The translations under genes and the position numbers were made by a program. The notes below the pieces were generated by a model, which saw nothing but the letters and a program-made list of their open reading frames with translations, made no database searches and had not been told where the DNA came from. Source: Acidianus brierleyi (GTDB lineage: Archaea; Thermoproteota; Thermoprotei_A; Sulfolobales; Sulfolobaceae). Taken from it: a DNA stretch of 64,000 bases. The stretch is taken from the NCBI RefSeq assembly GCF_003201835.2, contig NZ_CP029289.2, positions 2,674,501 through 2,738,500 of the forward strand. The letters run 5' to 3'. Of this stretch, positions 8,884 to 18,088 are shown piece by piece; the stretch's first letter is position 1; every line of letters begins with the position of its first letter.

Positions 8884-9993
8884 TTAACTTATGTATATTT
8901 TTAGGCTTTTAACGCCGTAAAATAGACCGTTAGTTATTGGTTCTAATCTTTGATCAACTAATTCCATGTTTGAGAATCTTTCTAGAAGTGTGCTAAGAAC
9001 GATTTTACCTTCTAGTCTAGCTAAAGGTGCTCCTAGACATGTATGCACGCCGCTTCCAAAAGCTAGATGAGGATTGGGACTCCTATCTATTATAAACTTG
9101 TCTGCATTAGGAAATTGATTTTCGTCCCTATTTGCAGATCCTATCCATGCTAATACCGCAGAACCTTTCTTAATTTTTTTACCAGAGAGTTCTACATCGT
9201 TTTTTGCTACTCTGAACATTCCTTGAACAGGAGATCTATACCTAAGGATCTCTTCTATAGTAGTAGTCATTTTTTGCTTATCTTTTTTAAGTTCATATAA
9301 TGAATTTTTATTTTCTAATAAAGTCAATACTCCGTTTCCAATTAGATTAGTTGTAGTCTCGTTTCCTGCTATTAGAAGTAATACTATAAATCCTAATAAC
9401 TGTTTTTCAGTTAGTTTTTCTCCATCAACAGTCGAACACAAAAGTAGCGATATTAGATCTTTTTTAGGTTCAGTTTTTCTCTCTGCTATAATTTCTGATA
9501 GATACTCAATCAATTCAGTAATTTTATCAGTAGAATAATCATTAACTCCTACGAGACTGTCAGTCCAATCTTTAAATTTCCATAAATCTTCTTCTCGAAG
9601 GCCAAGCAAATTAGCTATTACTCTTACTGGAACAGGTATTGCTAACTCACTTATTATATCTATTTCGTTACCTTTAACATTATTTAGAATTTCATTAACT
9701 ATATCCTTTATCCTATTGCTTAATTGACCTACGTTATTCGGAGAAAAAGGATCAGAGACTAATGCTCTTAACTTATCGTGAGCTGGTGGATCTAAATTTA
9801 TTATAGTTCCTTTTAATATTCCGTCCATTTCGAATTCCCATGAAAAATTCTTATAATCCCATAATACCTTTCTTACATCAGTATAAGAAAAAACGTTCCA
9901 TATTTCAGACTTTTCATCAAAATATACTGGAGATCTTTTTCTCATAATACTATAAAAAGGAAAAGGGTTGAGTGGATCTAAATTAAATGGCAT
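8884..9993 (-). CDS. Cytochrome P450
   Basis: A 369-residue soluble heme monooxygenase. It contains the I-helix oxygen-activation motif AGNETT (209-214), the ExxR motif EEILR (247-251) and the heme-binding loop FGSGVHTCLG with the axial Cys at 319. It is distinct from the CYP119 gene at 58 kb. A TATA-like TTTATAATA lies about 26 bases before the ATG, so it is probably leaderless. It is divergent from an MFS drug-type exporter/MarR operon with a 93-base gap containing a perfect palindrome, hinting at joint response to an organic compound. Redox partner and substrate unknown. Confidence 0.93.
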   Translation of the reverse strand: MPFNLDPLNPFPFYSIMRKRSPVYFDEKSEIWNVFSYTDVRKVLWDYKNFSWEFEMDGILKGTIINLDPPAHDKLRALVSDPFSPNNVGQLSNRIKDIVNEILNNVKGNEIDIISELAIPVPVRVIANLLGLREEDLWKFKDWTDSLVGVNDYSTDKITELIEYLSEIIAERKTEPKKDLISLLLCSTVDGEKLTEKQLLGFIVLLLIAGNETTTNLIGNGVLTLLENKNSLYELKKDKQKMTTTIEEILRYRSPVQGMFRVAKNDVELSGKKIKKGSAVLAWIGSANRDENQFPNADKFIIDRSPNPHLAFGSGVHTCLGAPLARLEGKIVLSTLLERFSNMELVDQRLEPITNGLFYGVKSLKIYIS

Positions 9994-10062
9994 GTAATCT
10001 ATTCTCTTTACCTTATTATAAATCCTCTTAACTAGTTCAATTCAGAAAAGTTTATAACTTAA

Positions 10063-10080
10063 CTATTAACTATTTAATAG
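10063..10080. promoter_or_regulatory. Perfect inverted repeat, candidate MarR operator
   Basis: CTATTAACTATTTAATAG has arms of seven bases around a 4-base spacer. It lies between the TATA-like TTTATAACTT (10051-10060) and the ATG of the MFS gene at 10087, so a bound protein would block transcription start. The operon encodes a MarR-type repressor, making autoregulation the simplest reading. Confidence 0.6.
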
Positions 10081-10086
10081 ATCAAA

Positions 10087-11808
10087 ATGGTTCAGTATAA
10101 ATGGGTCGCACTTTCAAATACAACAATTGGAGTTCTAATGTCTTCAATAAACGGTACAATAATTCTAATTTCTCTTCCAGCAATTTTTAGAGGAATAAAT
10201 ATTAATCCAGTAGAACCTTCTTCTTTCCAATATCTGTTATGGATTCTAATGGGATATAACGTAATAACTGCAGCGTTTCTTGTGACTTTTGGTAGGCTTT
10301 CAGATATCTTCGGAAGGGTAAGGTTATACAATTTAGGCTTTGCAATATTTACTATAGGTTCTATATTGCTTTACATAACTCCTAATACTGGAGATCTTGG
10401 AGCTCTAGAGCTTATAATTTTCAGGCTTGTACAAGGAATAGGCGCGGCCTTTCTTTTTGCAAATAGTGCAGCAATAATAACTGACGCTTTCCCAGTGACG
10501 GAAAGAGGCAAGGCGTTAGGTATAAATCAAATAGCAGCGTTAGCTGGATCTCTAGTAGGTTTAATTTTAGGAGGAATTTTAGCTACTATAAATTGGAGAT
10601 TCATATTTCTAGTAAGCGTTCCAGTAGGAATATTAGGTACAATATGGAGTTACTTCAAACTCAAGGAAACTGGAGGAACTGCAAAAGGAGAAGGAATAGA
10701 TTGGATAGGCAATTTAATTTTTGCTGGTGGATTAATATTCTTACTACTAGGTGTAACATACGGATTAATGCCATACGGAACATCACAAATGGGTTGGACA
10801 AACCCCTATGTAATAGCGTCCCTAATAGCTGGTGCAGGACTTTTAGTAGCCTTCCCGTTTGTAGAGAAGAGAATGAAATATCCTATGTTCAGACTTGAAC
10901 TATTCAAGATAAAGGCATTTCTAATGGGCGGAATTTCTCAGTTACTTTTCGCGTTCGCTTTCGGAGGTATAATGATAGTGCTAATAATTTTACTCCAAGG
11001 TATATGGTTACCACTACATGGATATAGCTATTCCTCTACTCCATTTTGGGCTGGAGTTTACATGATACCTATGATGGCAGGATTTGTATTAATGGGACCT
11101 ATAAGTGGTGCATTATCGGATAGATATGGAGCAAGAACTTTAGCAACTATAGGATTAAGCATAGTAGGTGTTGCTTTTATAGCATTGAGTACATTGCCGT
11201 ATAATTTTAACTATCCTGAATTTGCTACAATAATCTTTATTATGGGATTAGGTAGCGGTATGTTTGGAGCTCCAAACACTACTGCTATAATGAATAGCGT
11301 TCCAAGAATGCATAGAGGCGCAGCGTCAGGGATGAGAACTACACTTCAGAATTCAGCTCAAACTGCTAGCTTAGCGTTATTCTTTACTATAATAATAGGA
11401 GTACTAGCAGCTACATTGCCCACTGCTCTTTCAGACGCTGTTACGAATGCTGGAGCTCCTCAATTAGCTCCCATAATGTCAAAAATACCGGTCACAAGTG
11501 CTTTATTCTCGGCATTTCTAGGTTACAATCCAGTTGGAGCTATACTTTCAGCTTTACCTCATCAATTGACAGCGTCATTAAGTCCATCTACAGTTGCAAC
11601 TTTAACAAGTAAACAGTGGTTCCCAGAGACCATTGCTCCACCTTTCATGCATGCACTTAAAATTTCGTTCTATATAGGCTCTGCAATGGCTTTCTTAGGT
11701 GCAATATTTTCAGCATTGAGAGGAGGAAGAACAATAGCTGAAGAAGAAATAACAAGAGTTAATTCACCAATTCAAAGGGGTGTAAAGGATGAAAGAGATA
11801 GAATCTAA
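10087..11808 (+). CDS. MFS multidrug-type exporter, DHA2 (14-TM) family
   Basis: A 573-residue membrane protein with about 14 hydrophobic helices, motif A as [10 protein letters not shown] (69-78) and a second-half copy [10 protein letters not shown]. Length and helix count match the EmrB/QacA drug:H+ antiporter branch. A predicted exporter in the cytoplasmic membrane, driven by the large proton gradient of an acidophile. Its stop overlaps the MarR gene start by 20 bases. The operon is divergent from a P450 gene, consistent with a detoxification pair. The substrate is not evident from sequence. Confidence 0.9.
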   Translation: MVQYKWVALSNTTIGVLMSSINGTIILISLPAIFRGININPVEPSSFQYLLWILMGYNVITAAFLVTFGRLSDIFGRVRLYNLGFAIFTIGSILLYITPNTGDLGALELIIFRLVQGIGAAFLFANSAAIITDAFPVTERGKALGINQIAALAGSLVGLILGGILATINWRFIFLVSVPVGILGTIWSYFKLKETGGTAKGEGIDWIGNLIFAGGLIFLLLGVTYGLMPYGTSQMGWTNPYVIASLIAGAGLLVAFPFVEKRMKYPMFRLELFKIKAFLMGGISQLLFAFAFGGIMIVLIILLQGIWLPLHGYSYSSTPFWAGVYMIPMMAGFVLMGPISGALSDRYGARTLATIGLSIVGVAFIALSTLPYNFNYPEFATIIFIMGLGSGMFGAPNTTAIMNSVPRMHRGAASGMRTTLQNSAQTASLALFFTIIIGVLAATLPTALSDAVTNAGAPQLAPIMSKIPVTSALFSAFLGYNPVGAILSALPHQLTASLSPSTVATLTSKQWFPETIAPPFMHALKISFYIGSAMAFLGAIFSALRGGRTIAEEEITRVNSPIQRGVKDERDRI

Positions 11809-12208
11809 GGAACTAGAAGTTCTAAGAATAATGTCAATAATATACAAAGAAATTAATAGAGAAGCGTTAAAGAGAATAGGAGAAGACCTTTCGCCATTAG
11901 ATGTTGGAATAATAAAGGCGTTGAGTATTTCTCCTTATACTCCAGCTAAAATAGCTAGTATTTTAGGAGTTTCAAAGTCCGCTATGACTTACGCTGTAGA
12001 TAGGTTAGAAAAATTAGGTTTAGTTGTGAGAACTAGGAGCGAAAAAGACAGGAGAGTCATACAATTGGAATTAACGGAGAAAGGTAAAGAAATCTTGCTG
12101 AAGGCTGAAAAAATATATTCTGAAGTTACTAGGGAAAAACTTAATGTATTGAGCGAAGAAGAGATCAGCACGTTAATACAAATACTTCAGAAACTAGTCT
12201 CACATTAG
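11789..12208 (+). CDS. MarR-family transcriptional regulator
   Basis: A 139-residue winged-helix protein. The recognition region [20 protein letters not shown] and the wing [19 protein letters not shown] (residues about 55-93) are classic MarR. It is translated from an overlapping start with an AGGGGTG ribosome site about 10 bases upstream inside the MFS gene. It probably represses its own operon, relieved by a ligand that the exporter removes. The palindrome at 10063-10080 is a likely site. Confidence 0.92.
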   Translation: MKEIESKELEVLRIMSIIYKEINREALKRIGEDLSPLDVGIIKALSISPYTPAKIASILGVSKSAMTYAVDRLEKLGLVVRTRSEKDRRVIQLELTEKGKEILLKAEKIYSEVTREKLNVLSEEEISTLIQILQKLVSH

Positions 12209-12391
12209 AGAATTTTTAATTGTGATAACAGTGAATAGTTTATTTAAATTTTGTTTAATATTTTTATTTCATTAGATAATGGAGTAAACTATGTTAAAAT
12301 TTACGTTAATTTTTCGTAATTATGTTTAACTATTTAATTTTTATCATATTATTTTTAACGTAAGTCTACAGGAATTTTAGTACAAACTCTG

Positions 12392-12715
12392 ACTGTGAAC
12401 TACCGCGCCCTAACGGGCGTGGCTTCCTGCTTCAAAGCCGAGGCTTGCCAAAGGTAGAGGTCTCAGCTCCACAGGCACTAAGGGTCGTTCCGACCCCGAG
12501 CACTAATGTGAACCCACAGTATCCCAATATGGGACTGTTGAATGGAGCAGAGGCGTACCACATGGACCCTCGCTTTAACCAAGGCGTCTCAGTGACGCTT
12601 ACTCCGTCAGTGACTGCCATTAATAGAATATTTGAAAAATACGTATTTAAATGTAACCACAAAGGGGGCTCCTACGGTGATTTTCACGAACAACACTCCT
12701 AAACAAGAAGACAAG
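12392..12715 (-). mobile_element. Degenerate tnpB C-terminal end with IS605-type right-end hairpin
   Basis: Read on the minus strand, this stretch has a decayed zinc-ribbon segment (PLCGYI) and a degenerate copy of the segment after it (WQSLTE). Further on come LVPVELRPLPLASL and GFEAGSHAR before a stop. The GC-rich inverted segment CCGTTAGGGCGCGGTAGTTCAC-like end follows near 12391-12430. Frames are broken by several stops. The plus-strand 85-codon open frame here is a shadow. The rest of tnpB is missing. Confidence 0.6.
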
Positions 12716-12918
12716 CCTTACAAGAGTAAAACTTTTATAAAGAGAACAAGAAAATAACACAAGCCGAAAGTGGGCATGGGGATAAAACCCCGTTGGATAG
12801 GCTGGCTATACGTCCCCCGCGATCTAACATGTGGGACAACATCCCGAGTAGGAGCGTGCAAAAATTTAAGGGGACGTTCTCATACTTAGTTCGCACTATC
12901 TCCTAACAAAATTAACAA
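12716..12918 (+). ncRNA. Candidate structured RNA: GC-rich island behind a TATA box
   Basis: A TATA-like ACTTTTATAAAG at about 12728-12739 is followed 25 bases later by a stretch far more GC-rich than the surroundings. It contains hairpins such as GGGGATAAAACCCC and GTCCC pairing with GGGAC across the CCGCGATCTAACAT loop. It has no sustained open frame. It does not show the conserved boxes I know for RNase P or SRP RNA. It could be an independent small RNA or a relic of the neighbouring transposon. Confidence 0.3.
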
Positions 12919-13013
12919 TACAACGCGTATTATAGAAAAATTCAAGAATCAGAAAAAGAGTATTACACATACAAAGTGAAGATCCTAAAGTTAACCTCTA
13001 TCGAGTGGTTTCC
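12919..13013 (+). pseudogene. Possible coding fragment cut by the IS110 left end
   Basis: A plus-strand frame of about 32 codons reading QYNAYYRKIQESEKEYYTY, then KVKILKLTSIEWFP, ends at the IS110 boundary. Composition is protein-like, but there is no start codon and no family match. It may be part of an older gene interrupted by the insertion. Confidence 0.25.
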
Positions 13014-13242
13014 TCGGCTCTTCAAGCTATCGCCTAGCCATGTTAGAGGCAAAGCATGTGGAGCCTATCCATCTCCACCCTTACGGATGGAGTCTTCCGC
13101 CCCCTTTGAACCCTATATAGATTAATTAGTTGGGGAGAGTAATACTCTCCAACTGGGAAACATGGTCGACCCTTTGACTGAAGCAAAGTCTTCGAACGGG
13201 GGCGTGACAAACCCCTACCATCGGACTGAACATTGTGATAAT
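13014..13242 (+). ncRNA. Noncoding left end of IS110, candidate bridge RNA
   Basis: IS110 elements are known to encode a bridge RNA in the longer noncoding end. Here the long noncoding segment precedes the transposase. It holds a strong hairpin at about 13129-13155 (GGAGAGTA, one base, TACTCTCC, with the stem extended by AGTTGG/CAACT). A second stem pairs CCATC with GATGG near 13066-13090. The second element copy keeps the stems but its loop in the CCATC stem is four bases shorter. The RNA itself is inferred, not shown. Confidence 0.4.
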
Positions 13243-14221
13243 ATGCACGGATATAGGTGTGATAAAGAGGTAGGGATCCTAGGAATAGACATATCAAAAG
13301 ATCATCTAGTAACGAGTGAGGGGAGGGTCTACGAGAACAACAAGAAGGGTTATGAAGAAATACTAAAAGTGAAACTAAACACAATAGTGGTCGAACCGAC
13401 AGGAGCATACTCAATAAAACCATGTCAATACTTCAAGGAAAAAGGGATCAAGATACTACAAGTAAGCCCAAATATACTATGGAAGGAGAAGGACTTGAGA
13501 GGAAAGAAAACAGATTTTTACGACGCACAAAAACTAATAAACATGGCAAACAAGGCAAAGGAGTACAACTACAACCCATTGAAAGAACTAGTAACACTAT
13601 ATATCTTCCTAAAAGTTGAAAGTAAAGTACAAGAACAGGGTAAAAAGAGCACTATTCCTAGTCAGTGACGAGGAAAAAATAAGCAAGGAAATGCTTGAAG
13701 AATTCTCTAAAGGAAACTTCAAAATACAATTATACAACTTAGAGTACACAAAGATCGTACTTGAAGAAATCGAAGTATTATCTAAAGCACTACTGGAAAC
13801 AAGCGAGAAAATAAAAGAAGTAGAGAAAATGATACAATCACAGTCTGAAAATCACGTTCTATTAACTATACCGGGAATAGGAAAACTTTCTTCGGGAATA
13901 ATAATAGGCATTGTTGGAGACATTAAACGCTTTCCTAACCCTGAGTCCTTCGTAGCCTACTGTGGTTTAGACCCAATAGTTGAGAGGAGCGGTAAAGCTA
14001 CTGTAAGTAAGGGAATATCGAAGAAGGGTAATAAGTCCTTGCGCAGCTTGTTCTACTTCCTCGCTGAGATGAATTACTCTCGTAATCCTACATTACTAGA
14101 ATTTTACGAGAACCATAAGGAAAAGTTGAAGGGAAAGAAGTTGTACACTGCTTTAGCCAGGAAATTGGCTAGAATAGTTTGGAGTGTTTGGTATAATAAT
14201 AAGCCTTATGAGCCTAAGTGA
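13243..14221 (+). pseudogene. IS110-family transposase (DEDD), split by a one-base frameshift
   Basis: The first part (open from 13162, likely start ATG 13243, to 13668) has the RuvC-like DEDD catalytic residues: GIDISKD, VVEPTGAYS and KTDFYDAQK. The second part (13616-14221, in the next frame) has the Transposase_20 signature IPGIGKLSSG, GDIKRFPNPESF, GLDPIVERSGK and ISKKGNKSLR. The change of frame falls between 13612 and 13668, near the run TCCTAAAAGTTG. Deleting one A would join the frames as YIFLKLKVKYKNR. The second element copy has the same frameshift. Confidence 0.85.
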
Positions 14222-14234
14222 TCCTCCCCAAATC

Positions 14235-14262
14235 GCCACGTGGATTGAAAGGTACACGTGGC
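14235..14262 (+). terminator. Perfect hairpin in the IS110 right end
   Basis: GCCACGTG and CACGTGGC form an 8-bp stem around a 12-base loop, 14 bases after the transposase stop. The same hairpin is present in copy 2 (near 45200-45230). It may insulate the element or be recognised during transposition. Confidence 0.5.
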
Positions 14263-14336
14263 AATCTTAGTTGACATTATGCTTGAAGTTCAACCAAAAT
14301 ATTTATTACTGAACGCCCTTGTTAAGATAAATTAAG

Positions 14337-15518
14337 TCAACTCATTTTCTTTATCCAGTTTTTAGCAGAATGCTTTAAACCTAGTTTAGTAGGTAGATCT
14401 GAAGGTAGCGAATATTTTCCTCTACCTATTTTTATTATAAATCCATAATTTATTAATGTACCCAATAATTCATGAAGTCTAGAATCCTCTATTTCTTCCT
14501 TAAATAAGGAGTTAACGCTCTCTCTAATTTCACTTAAACTACCCTTATTGCCTAACCTAGATATAGCTAAAATTGTCTCAGCATATCTCATTGGAGAATT
14601 TGATGACTTTAAAAATCTCGTAAAATCTCTCGAGACCTCCTTGGCAGCCTCTTTTAATATTATCTTTATATCTACCTGATGAGAATGCTTCATTGCATAG
14701 GAATAACTTCTTCCGAAAAGAGCTAACCATCCTGGTATACCGTCAAAAAGTCTAATTGCCTCCTCTAAAACCTTTTCGTTAACTTCAATTCCTTCTTCTG
14801 TAAACCCTGCCTTTAAGAATTCCTTAGATTTTTCTTCATTAAAACGGTCTAACTTAATTCTAAAGAACTTTCTTCCAAAAAACGGCTTCTCTTCTTCAAC
14901 TTGATTTAATATTTCTTCGGTAACTCCTACGAAACTACCAGATACTACAATTATTGTATTGTTACACCATTCATAAATATCGTGAAGAAAAGAACCTAAA
15001 TCAAATCCTCTAATCTTTTTAATATTCTGAACCTCGTCAATAAAAATCACTAGGTATTTTCCGTTATCTTTAGATATAGAATCTAATGCTCTAACAACCT
15101 CATTAACGTCGTGAGTATTAAATTCTCTCAATCTTATACTTATCTTAACCCAATTAAGCTCTAAAATATCAGTAGGATCTATACCGAGTCTATTTGCTAT
15201 TATTTTAGAAACTTTTCCAGCAAACGTATTCTTTCTTAATACTTCAACAGAACCTTCTATAAAAATTCTAGAAAAAATCTCCATTGGATAAGATTTTTTA
15301 TTACCAAGTTTACCCAGATTAATAGAGAGAGCCATATAATTCGAAAGTTCGTTAAGCGTCACTCTAACTAAGCTTGTTTTTCCAATTCTTCTTATACCTA
15401 AGACTGCGGCAAAATCTCTATGCGCTATTATATCCTTAAGTTCCTCTATTTCCTTTTCTCTATCAAAGAAATCTTTCTTCTCTGTTTTTGGTCTAGTATC
15501 AAAGAGAATTTCCGCCAC
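14337..15518 (-). CDS. Archaeal AAA+ ATPase (PF01637 type)
   Basis: A 393-residue ATPase of the same family as the gene at 6663. It has DFFDREKEI (16-24), Walker A GIRRIGKTS (41-49), Walker B VIFIDEVQ (157-164), and a C-terminal winged helix ending in KNWIKKMS. It starts with GTG at 15518, 26-28 bases after a TTTAAAAATT TATA-like box, so it is probably leaderless. The perfect palindrome at 15526-15541 sits between the box and the start. The IS110 right end lies five bases past the stop, and the relic at 8.0 kb continues a few codons further, so the insertion may have trimmed the C-terminus. Confidence 0.87.
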   Translation of the reverse strand: MAEILFDTRPKTEKKDFFDREKEIEELKDIIAHRDFAAVLGIRRIGKTSLVRVTLNELSNYMALSINLGKLGNKKSYPMEIFSRIFIEGSVEVLRKNTFAGKVSKIIANRLGIDPTDILELNWVKISIRLREFNTHDVNEVVRALDSISKDNGKYLVIFIDEVQNIKKIRGFDLGSFLHDIYEWCNNTIIVVSGSFVGVTEEILNQVEEEKPFFGRKFFRIKLDRFNEEKSKEFLKAGFTEEGIEVNEKVLEEAIRLFDGIPGWLALFGRSYSYAMKHSHQVDIKIILKEAAKEVSRDFTRFLKSSNSPMRYAETILAISRLGNKGSLSEIRESVNSLFKEEIEDSRLHELLGTLINYGFIIKIGRGKYSLPSDLPTKLGLKHSAKNWIKKMS

Positions 15519-15525
15519 CGAAAAT

Positions 15526-15541
15526 ATTCCGGTACCGGAAT
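15526..15541. promoter_or_regulatory. Perfect 16-bp palindrome at the ATPase promoter
   Basis: ATTCCGGTACCGGAAT lies seven bases before the GTG start and directly after the TATA-like box of the ATPase gene. A perfect GC-centred palindrome of this size is unlikely by chance in DNA this AT-rich, and its position suits an operator. Confidence 0.5.
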
Positions 15542-16037
15542 TTTTAAAGTTAAATCGCCTTCTACTAGATTAACCATTATTATGAAGATATATGGGTCAA
15601 GAGTACCTATAGAGTCACTTTCAATTAAACATAAATTAAATTTATGTAATGCCGATTATAGATAAATTATTCAGTAAAATAAAACATTTAATTTTAATTA
15701 TATTAATAAGTTTTGTTGTACATTAAAATAGTACAATACTTTCTCCATTAATCTTTTGTCTTAAAATAAAGCGTTAATTATCTCTTATATTAAAAAATAT
15801 AATTGTATTTTATTTTTAATTAATTATGATATTATATTACTAATACATCGTATTTATTCAATTATTTGTGCCTGGGACAGTACCTCAAGGTGTCCTAAAG
15901 GTATTTATCAATAAGTGTCAAGAAGATGTTTAAGAAAAACGTGAAAATGTTATCCAAAATGTGTCAACATCGTATTAGAAGGAGAATTAGAACGATCCAT
16001 AATAACGCTTAAAGCTTCATAATATAATATTCTAAAC
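15542..16037. other. Intergenic region with coding-like scraps
   Basis: About 500 bases, mostly AT-rich. Two short plus-strand frames look mildly protein-like. One is MKIYGSRVPIESLSIKHKL at 15582-15665 (27 codons); the other reads FVPGTVPQGVLKVFINKC near 15860-15930 and soon hits a stop. Neither has a recognised family. A TATA-like element precedes the PaREP1 gene at about 16020-16030. Confidence 0.35.
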
Positions 16038-16508
16038 ATGGAGGAGCTAATTAAGAAAGCTAAGGAGTACGACATCGATATTAATGACCTAATAATAGAC
16101 GCTATTTCAAGGAAAGATCCTAAAGAGGCAATTAACTTAAGAATAGAATTAGCAAAGAAATACATTATGGAAGCAGAGGACTATTTGAAGAGAGGTGATA
16201 CCGTACAGGCTTCAGGGAAGGCTTACAAAGTTGCTGAAGAAATCGTTAAGGCCCTAGCAGAGAAATTCAACATTCCTGAGTATCAACAAGCATTGAAAGA
16301 AGGAAGGTGGTACACATATTGGTTAGCCTCCGCAGTTAATAGGTTAGCTAAGGATTTAGGTGATTGGATTTTAAATGGTTGGAATTCCGCTTATACTCTT
16401 CACGTGTGGGGTTTTCATGAAGCAAAACTTTCAACTGTAGATATTACTGAGCATCTAAGAAAAGTTAAGGAAATGTTAGATAATGCGGTAAAAGTAGTAG
16501 GGGAATAG
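16038..16508 (+). CDS. PaREP1-family (HEPN-like) protein
   Basis: A 156-residue all-helical protein. The segment RWYTYWLASAVNRLAKDLGD (about residues 94-113) and HVWGFHEAKL (126-135) are hallmark blocks of the PaREP1 family (PF05942), multiplied in hyperthermophilic archaea and structurally related to HEPN proteins. The N-terminal half includes AEDYLKRGDTVQASGKAYK, typical of HEPN-like helical bundles. HEPN proteins often act as RNases or toxin partners, but no antitoxin-like neighbour is evident, so the role is open. Confidence 0.8.
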   Translation: MEELIKKAKEYDIDINDLIIDAISRKDPKEAINLRIELAKKYIMEAEDYLKRGDTVQASGKAYKVAEEIVKALAEKFNIPEYQQALKEGRWYTYWLASAVNRLAKDLGDWILNGWNSAYTLHVWGFHEAKLSTVDITEHLRKVKEMLDNAVKVVGE

Positions 16509-16630
16509 TATTTGATAAGATAATTTTTAAAAATTTTCAAGATCTCGTTATACTGCAAGGATTTCCCAACAAAAAGCTATAAGAACTTTCAGTAAATATA
16601 ACCTAGTATTTTTAAAATTTTATATTTTGG

Positions 16631-18088
16631 CTATTCTAATTCTATAGATAATATTTTTGGTTCTGTCATAGTCATTATTGTGTTTCTTACACCTTCTCTA
16701 TTTCCTAATCCACTCATTCTAACTCCACCGAAGGGAAGAGCGTCCCATCTTAGTCTCGTACTATTGTTTATTATTACCGCGCCAAATTTCAATTCTTTAG
16801 ATATCCTTAGTGCCTTATTAAGATCTTTAGTAAAAATGGCTGATTGTAGGCCATAGTCCGTTGAATTAGCTATATCTATCGCCTCATCAATTGAGGAGAA
16901 TTTTACAATAGGTGCTAGGGGACCGAAAACTTCCTCCTTCATTACTTTCATATCCGGTGATGCATTAATAAGAACTGTTAATGGATAATAATATCCCTTT
17001 TGAATTCTGAGACCAGAATATATTTTAGCACCCTTGTTTTTAGCATCTTCAATAAAATCATTCATTGTATTTACTGCAGTATTAGAAATTATTGGACCTA
17101 CGTCAGTATTTTCATCTAGAGGATCTCCTACCTTTAGTTTATTTACTGCGTCTATATACATTTTGGAGAATTTATCGTAAACGTCTTCATGAACAATAAT
17201 TCTTTTTCCTGCATTACAATTCTGTCCTGCATATTCAAATCTAGCCTTAACGCTTACATTTACTGCCTTCTCTATATCGGCGTCGTTTAATACAATTATT
17301 GGATCGGAACCTCCCATCTCCATCATTAATCTCTTGCTAGTAAGTACAGCCTTGCTAGCTATACTTAATCCTACTTTAGTAGATCCAGTAAAGGTTATTC
17401 CTTGAATTTTCTTACTTGTTATCAATTCATCACCAATAACTGCAGAGTCTCCAATTAATACACTTAATACACCTCTAGGGAGACCAGCTTCATACATAAT
17501 TTTTCCTAGTTCTAAAGCCGATAACGGAGTTGAGACAGAAGGTTTTACTATTACTGTGTTACCTGCAACAATATTTGGTGCCACTTTATGTGCAAAGCTA
17601 TTTGCAGGAAAATTAAACGGTAATATGGCAGCTACTATCCCCAAAGGTTCTCTAACTTCCATGACAATTCTGTTTTGATTTCCTGGAGGATATTCATAAG
17701 CATCTACCCTATGTACCTTCCCTTCTAATACAAACCTTGCTTCTTCTGCCGCTATTTTAAATACTGAGATTGCTCTTAATATCTCAACTCTAGAATCCTT
17801 AATAGGTTTTCCAGATTCTAACGATAGAGTTTTTGCCAAATCTTCTTTTCTCATCTCCATTATTTCAGAAGCTTTCATCAGAATTTTCGATCTGTCTTTT
17901 AAAGGTAATTTTGAGAATTCTCTAAAAGAGTCTTCTGCCAAATCTATAGATCTTTTGATAAGATCTTTATCTTTGATTACGGAAACTTTTTCGAAAGGTT
18001 CTCCATTAGCTGGATTAACTATGCTTGAGTATTCTCCAGTATCTACTTCTTCTCCTCCGATTATAAGTGATTTCAAAGCATTCACCAA
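16631..18088 (-). CDS. NAD(P)-dependent aldehyde dehydrogenase
   Basis: A 485-residue aldehyde dehydrogenase superfamily enzyme. It has the PFNFPANSFAHKVAPN segment, the general base in MEMGGSDP (E257) and the catalytic Cys in GQNCNAGKR (C291). The C-terminal LPFGGVRMSGLGNREGV is also typical. It is distinct from the GapN gene at 49 kb. Likely aldehydes include lactaldehyde, succinate or malonate semialdehyde, or glyceraldehyde; the sequence alone does not decide. It is a single gene with an AT-rich upstream region. Confidence 0.9.
   Translation of the reverse strand: MVNALKSLIIGGEEVDTGEYSSIVNPANGEPFEKVSVIKDKDLIKRSIDLAEDSFREFSKLPLKDRSKILMKASEIMEMRKEDLAKTLSLESGKPIKDSRVEILRAISVFKIAAEEARFVLEGKVHRVDAYEYPPGNQNRIVMEVREPLGIVAAILPFNFPANSFAHKVAPNIVAGNTVIVKPSVSTPLSALELGKIMYEAGLPRGVLSVLIGDSAVIGDELITSKKIQGITFTGSTKVGLSIASKAVLTSKRLMMEMGGSDPIIVLNDADIEKAVNVSVKARFEYAGQNCNAGKRIIVHEDVYDKFSKMYIDAVNKLKVGDPLDENTDVGPIISNTAVNTMNDFIEDAKNKGAKIYSGLRIQKGYYYPLTVLINASPDMKVMKEEVFGPLAPIVKFSSIDEAIDIANSTDYGLQSAIFTKDLNKALRISKELKFGAVIINNSTRLRWDALPFGGVRMSGLGNREGVRNTIMTMTEPKILSIELE

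Larger units (their letters stand above)
13014..14331 (+). mobile_element. IS110-family insertion sequence, copy 1
   Basis: Boundaries come from comparing this copy with the second one at 45132-46429 on the other strand. Shared sequence starts at TCGGCTCTTCAAG and ends at GTTAAGATAAA; the flanks differ. The element is about 1.3 kb, with a noncoding left end of about 230 bases, a transposase gene split by a frameshift, and a right end of about 110 bases containing the perfect hairpin at 14235-14262. No terminal inverted repeats or target duplication are seen, as usual for IS110. It resembles the ISC1229/ISC1190 group of Sulfolobales in type. Confidence 0.88.

Noticed and set aside
10593..10898. 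A 101-codon plus-strand frame inside the MFS exporter
   Set aside because: It lies entirely inside a well-supported 573-codon gene and has no family signature.
12445..12702. An 85-codon plus-strand frame in the TnpB tail
   Set aside because: The minus strand over the same bases shows recognisable TnpB tail blocks and the right-end hairpin, so the plus-strand frame is a shadow.
13043..13423. A Leu/Ser/Arg-rich minus-strand frame in IS110 (and its twin at 46025-46366)
   Set aside because: It is the antisense of the transposase start and left end; the composition is that of a shadow.
14235..14262. Origin of replication or CRISPR repeat for the GCCACGTG hairpin
   Set aside because: It occurs once per IS110 copy and is part of that element.
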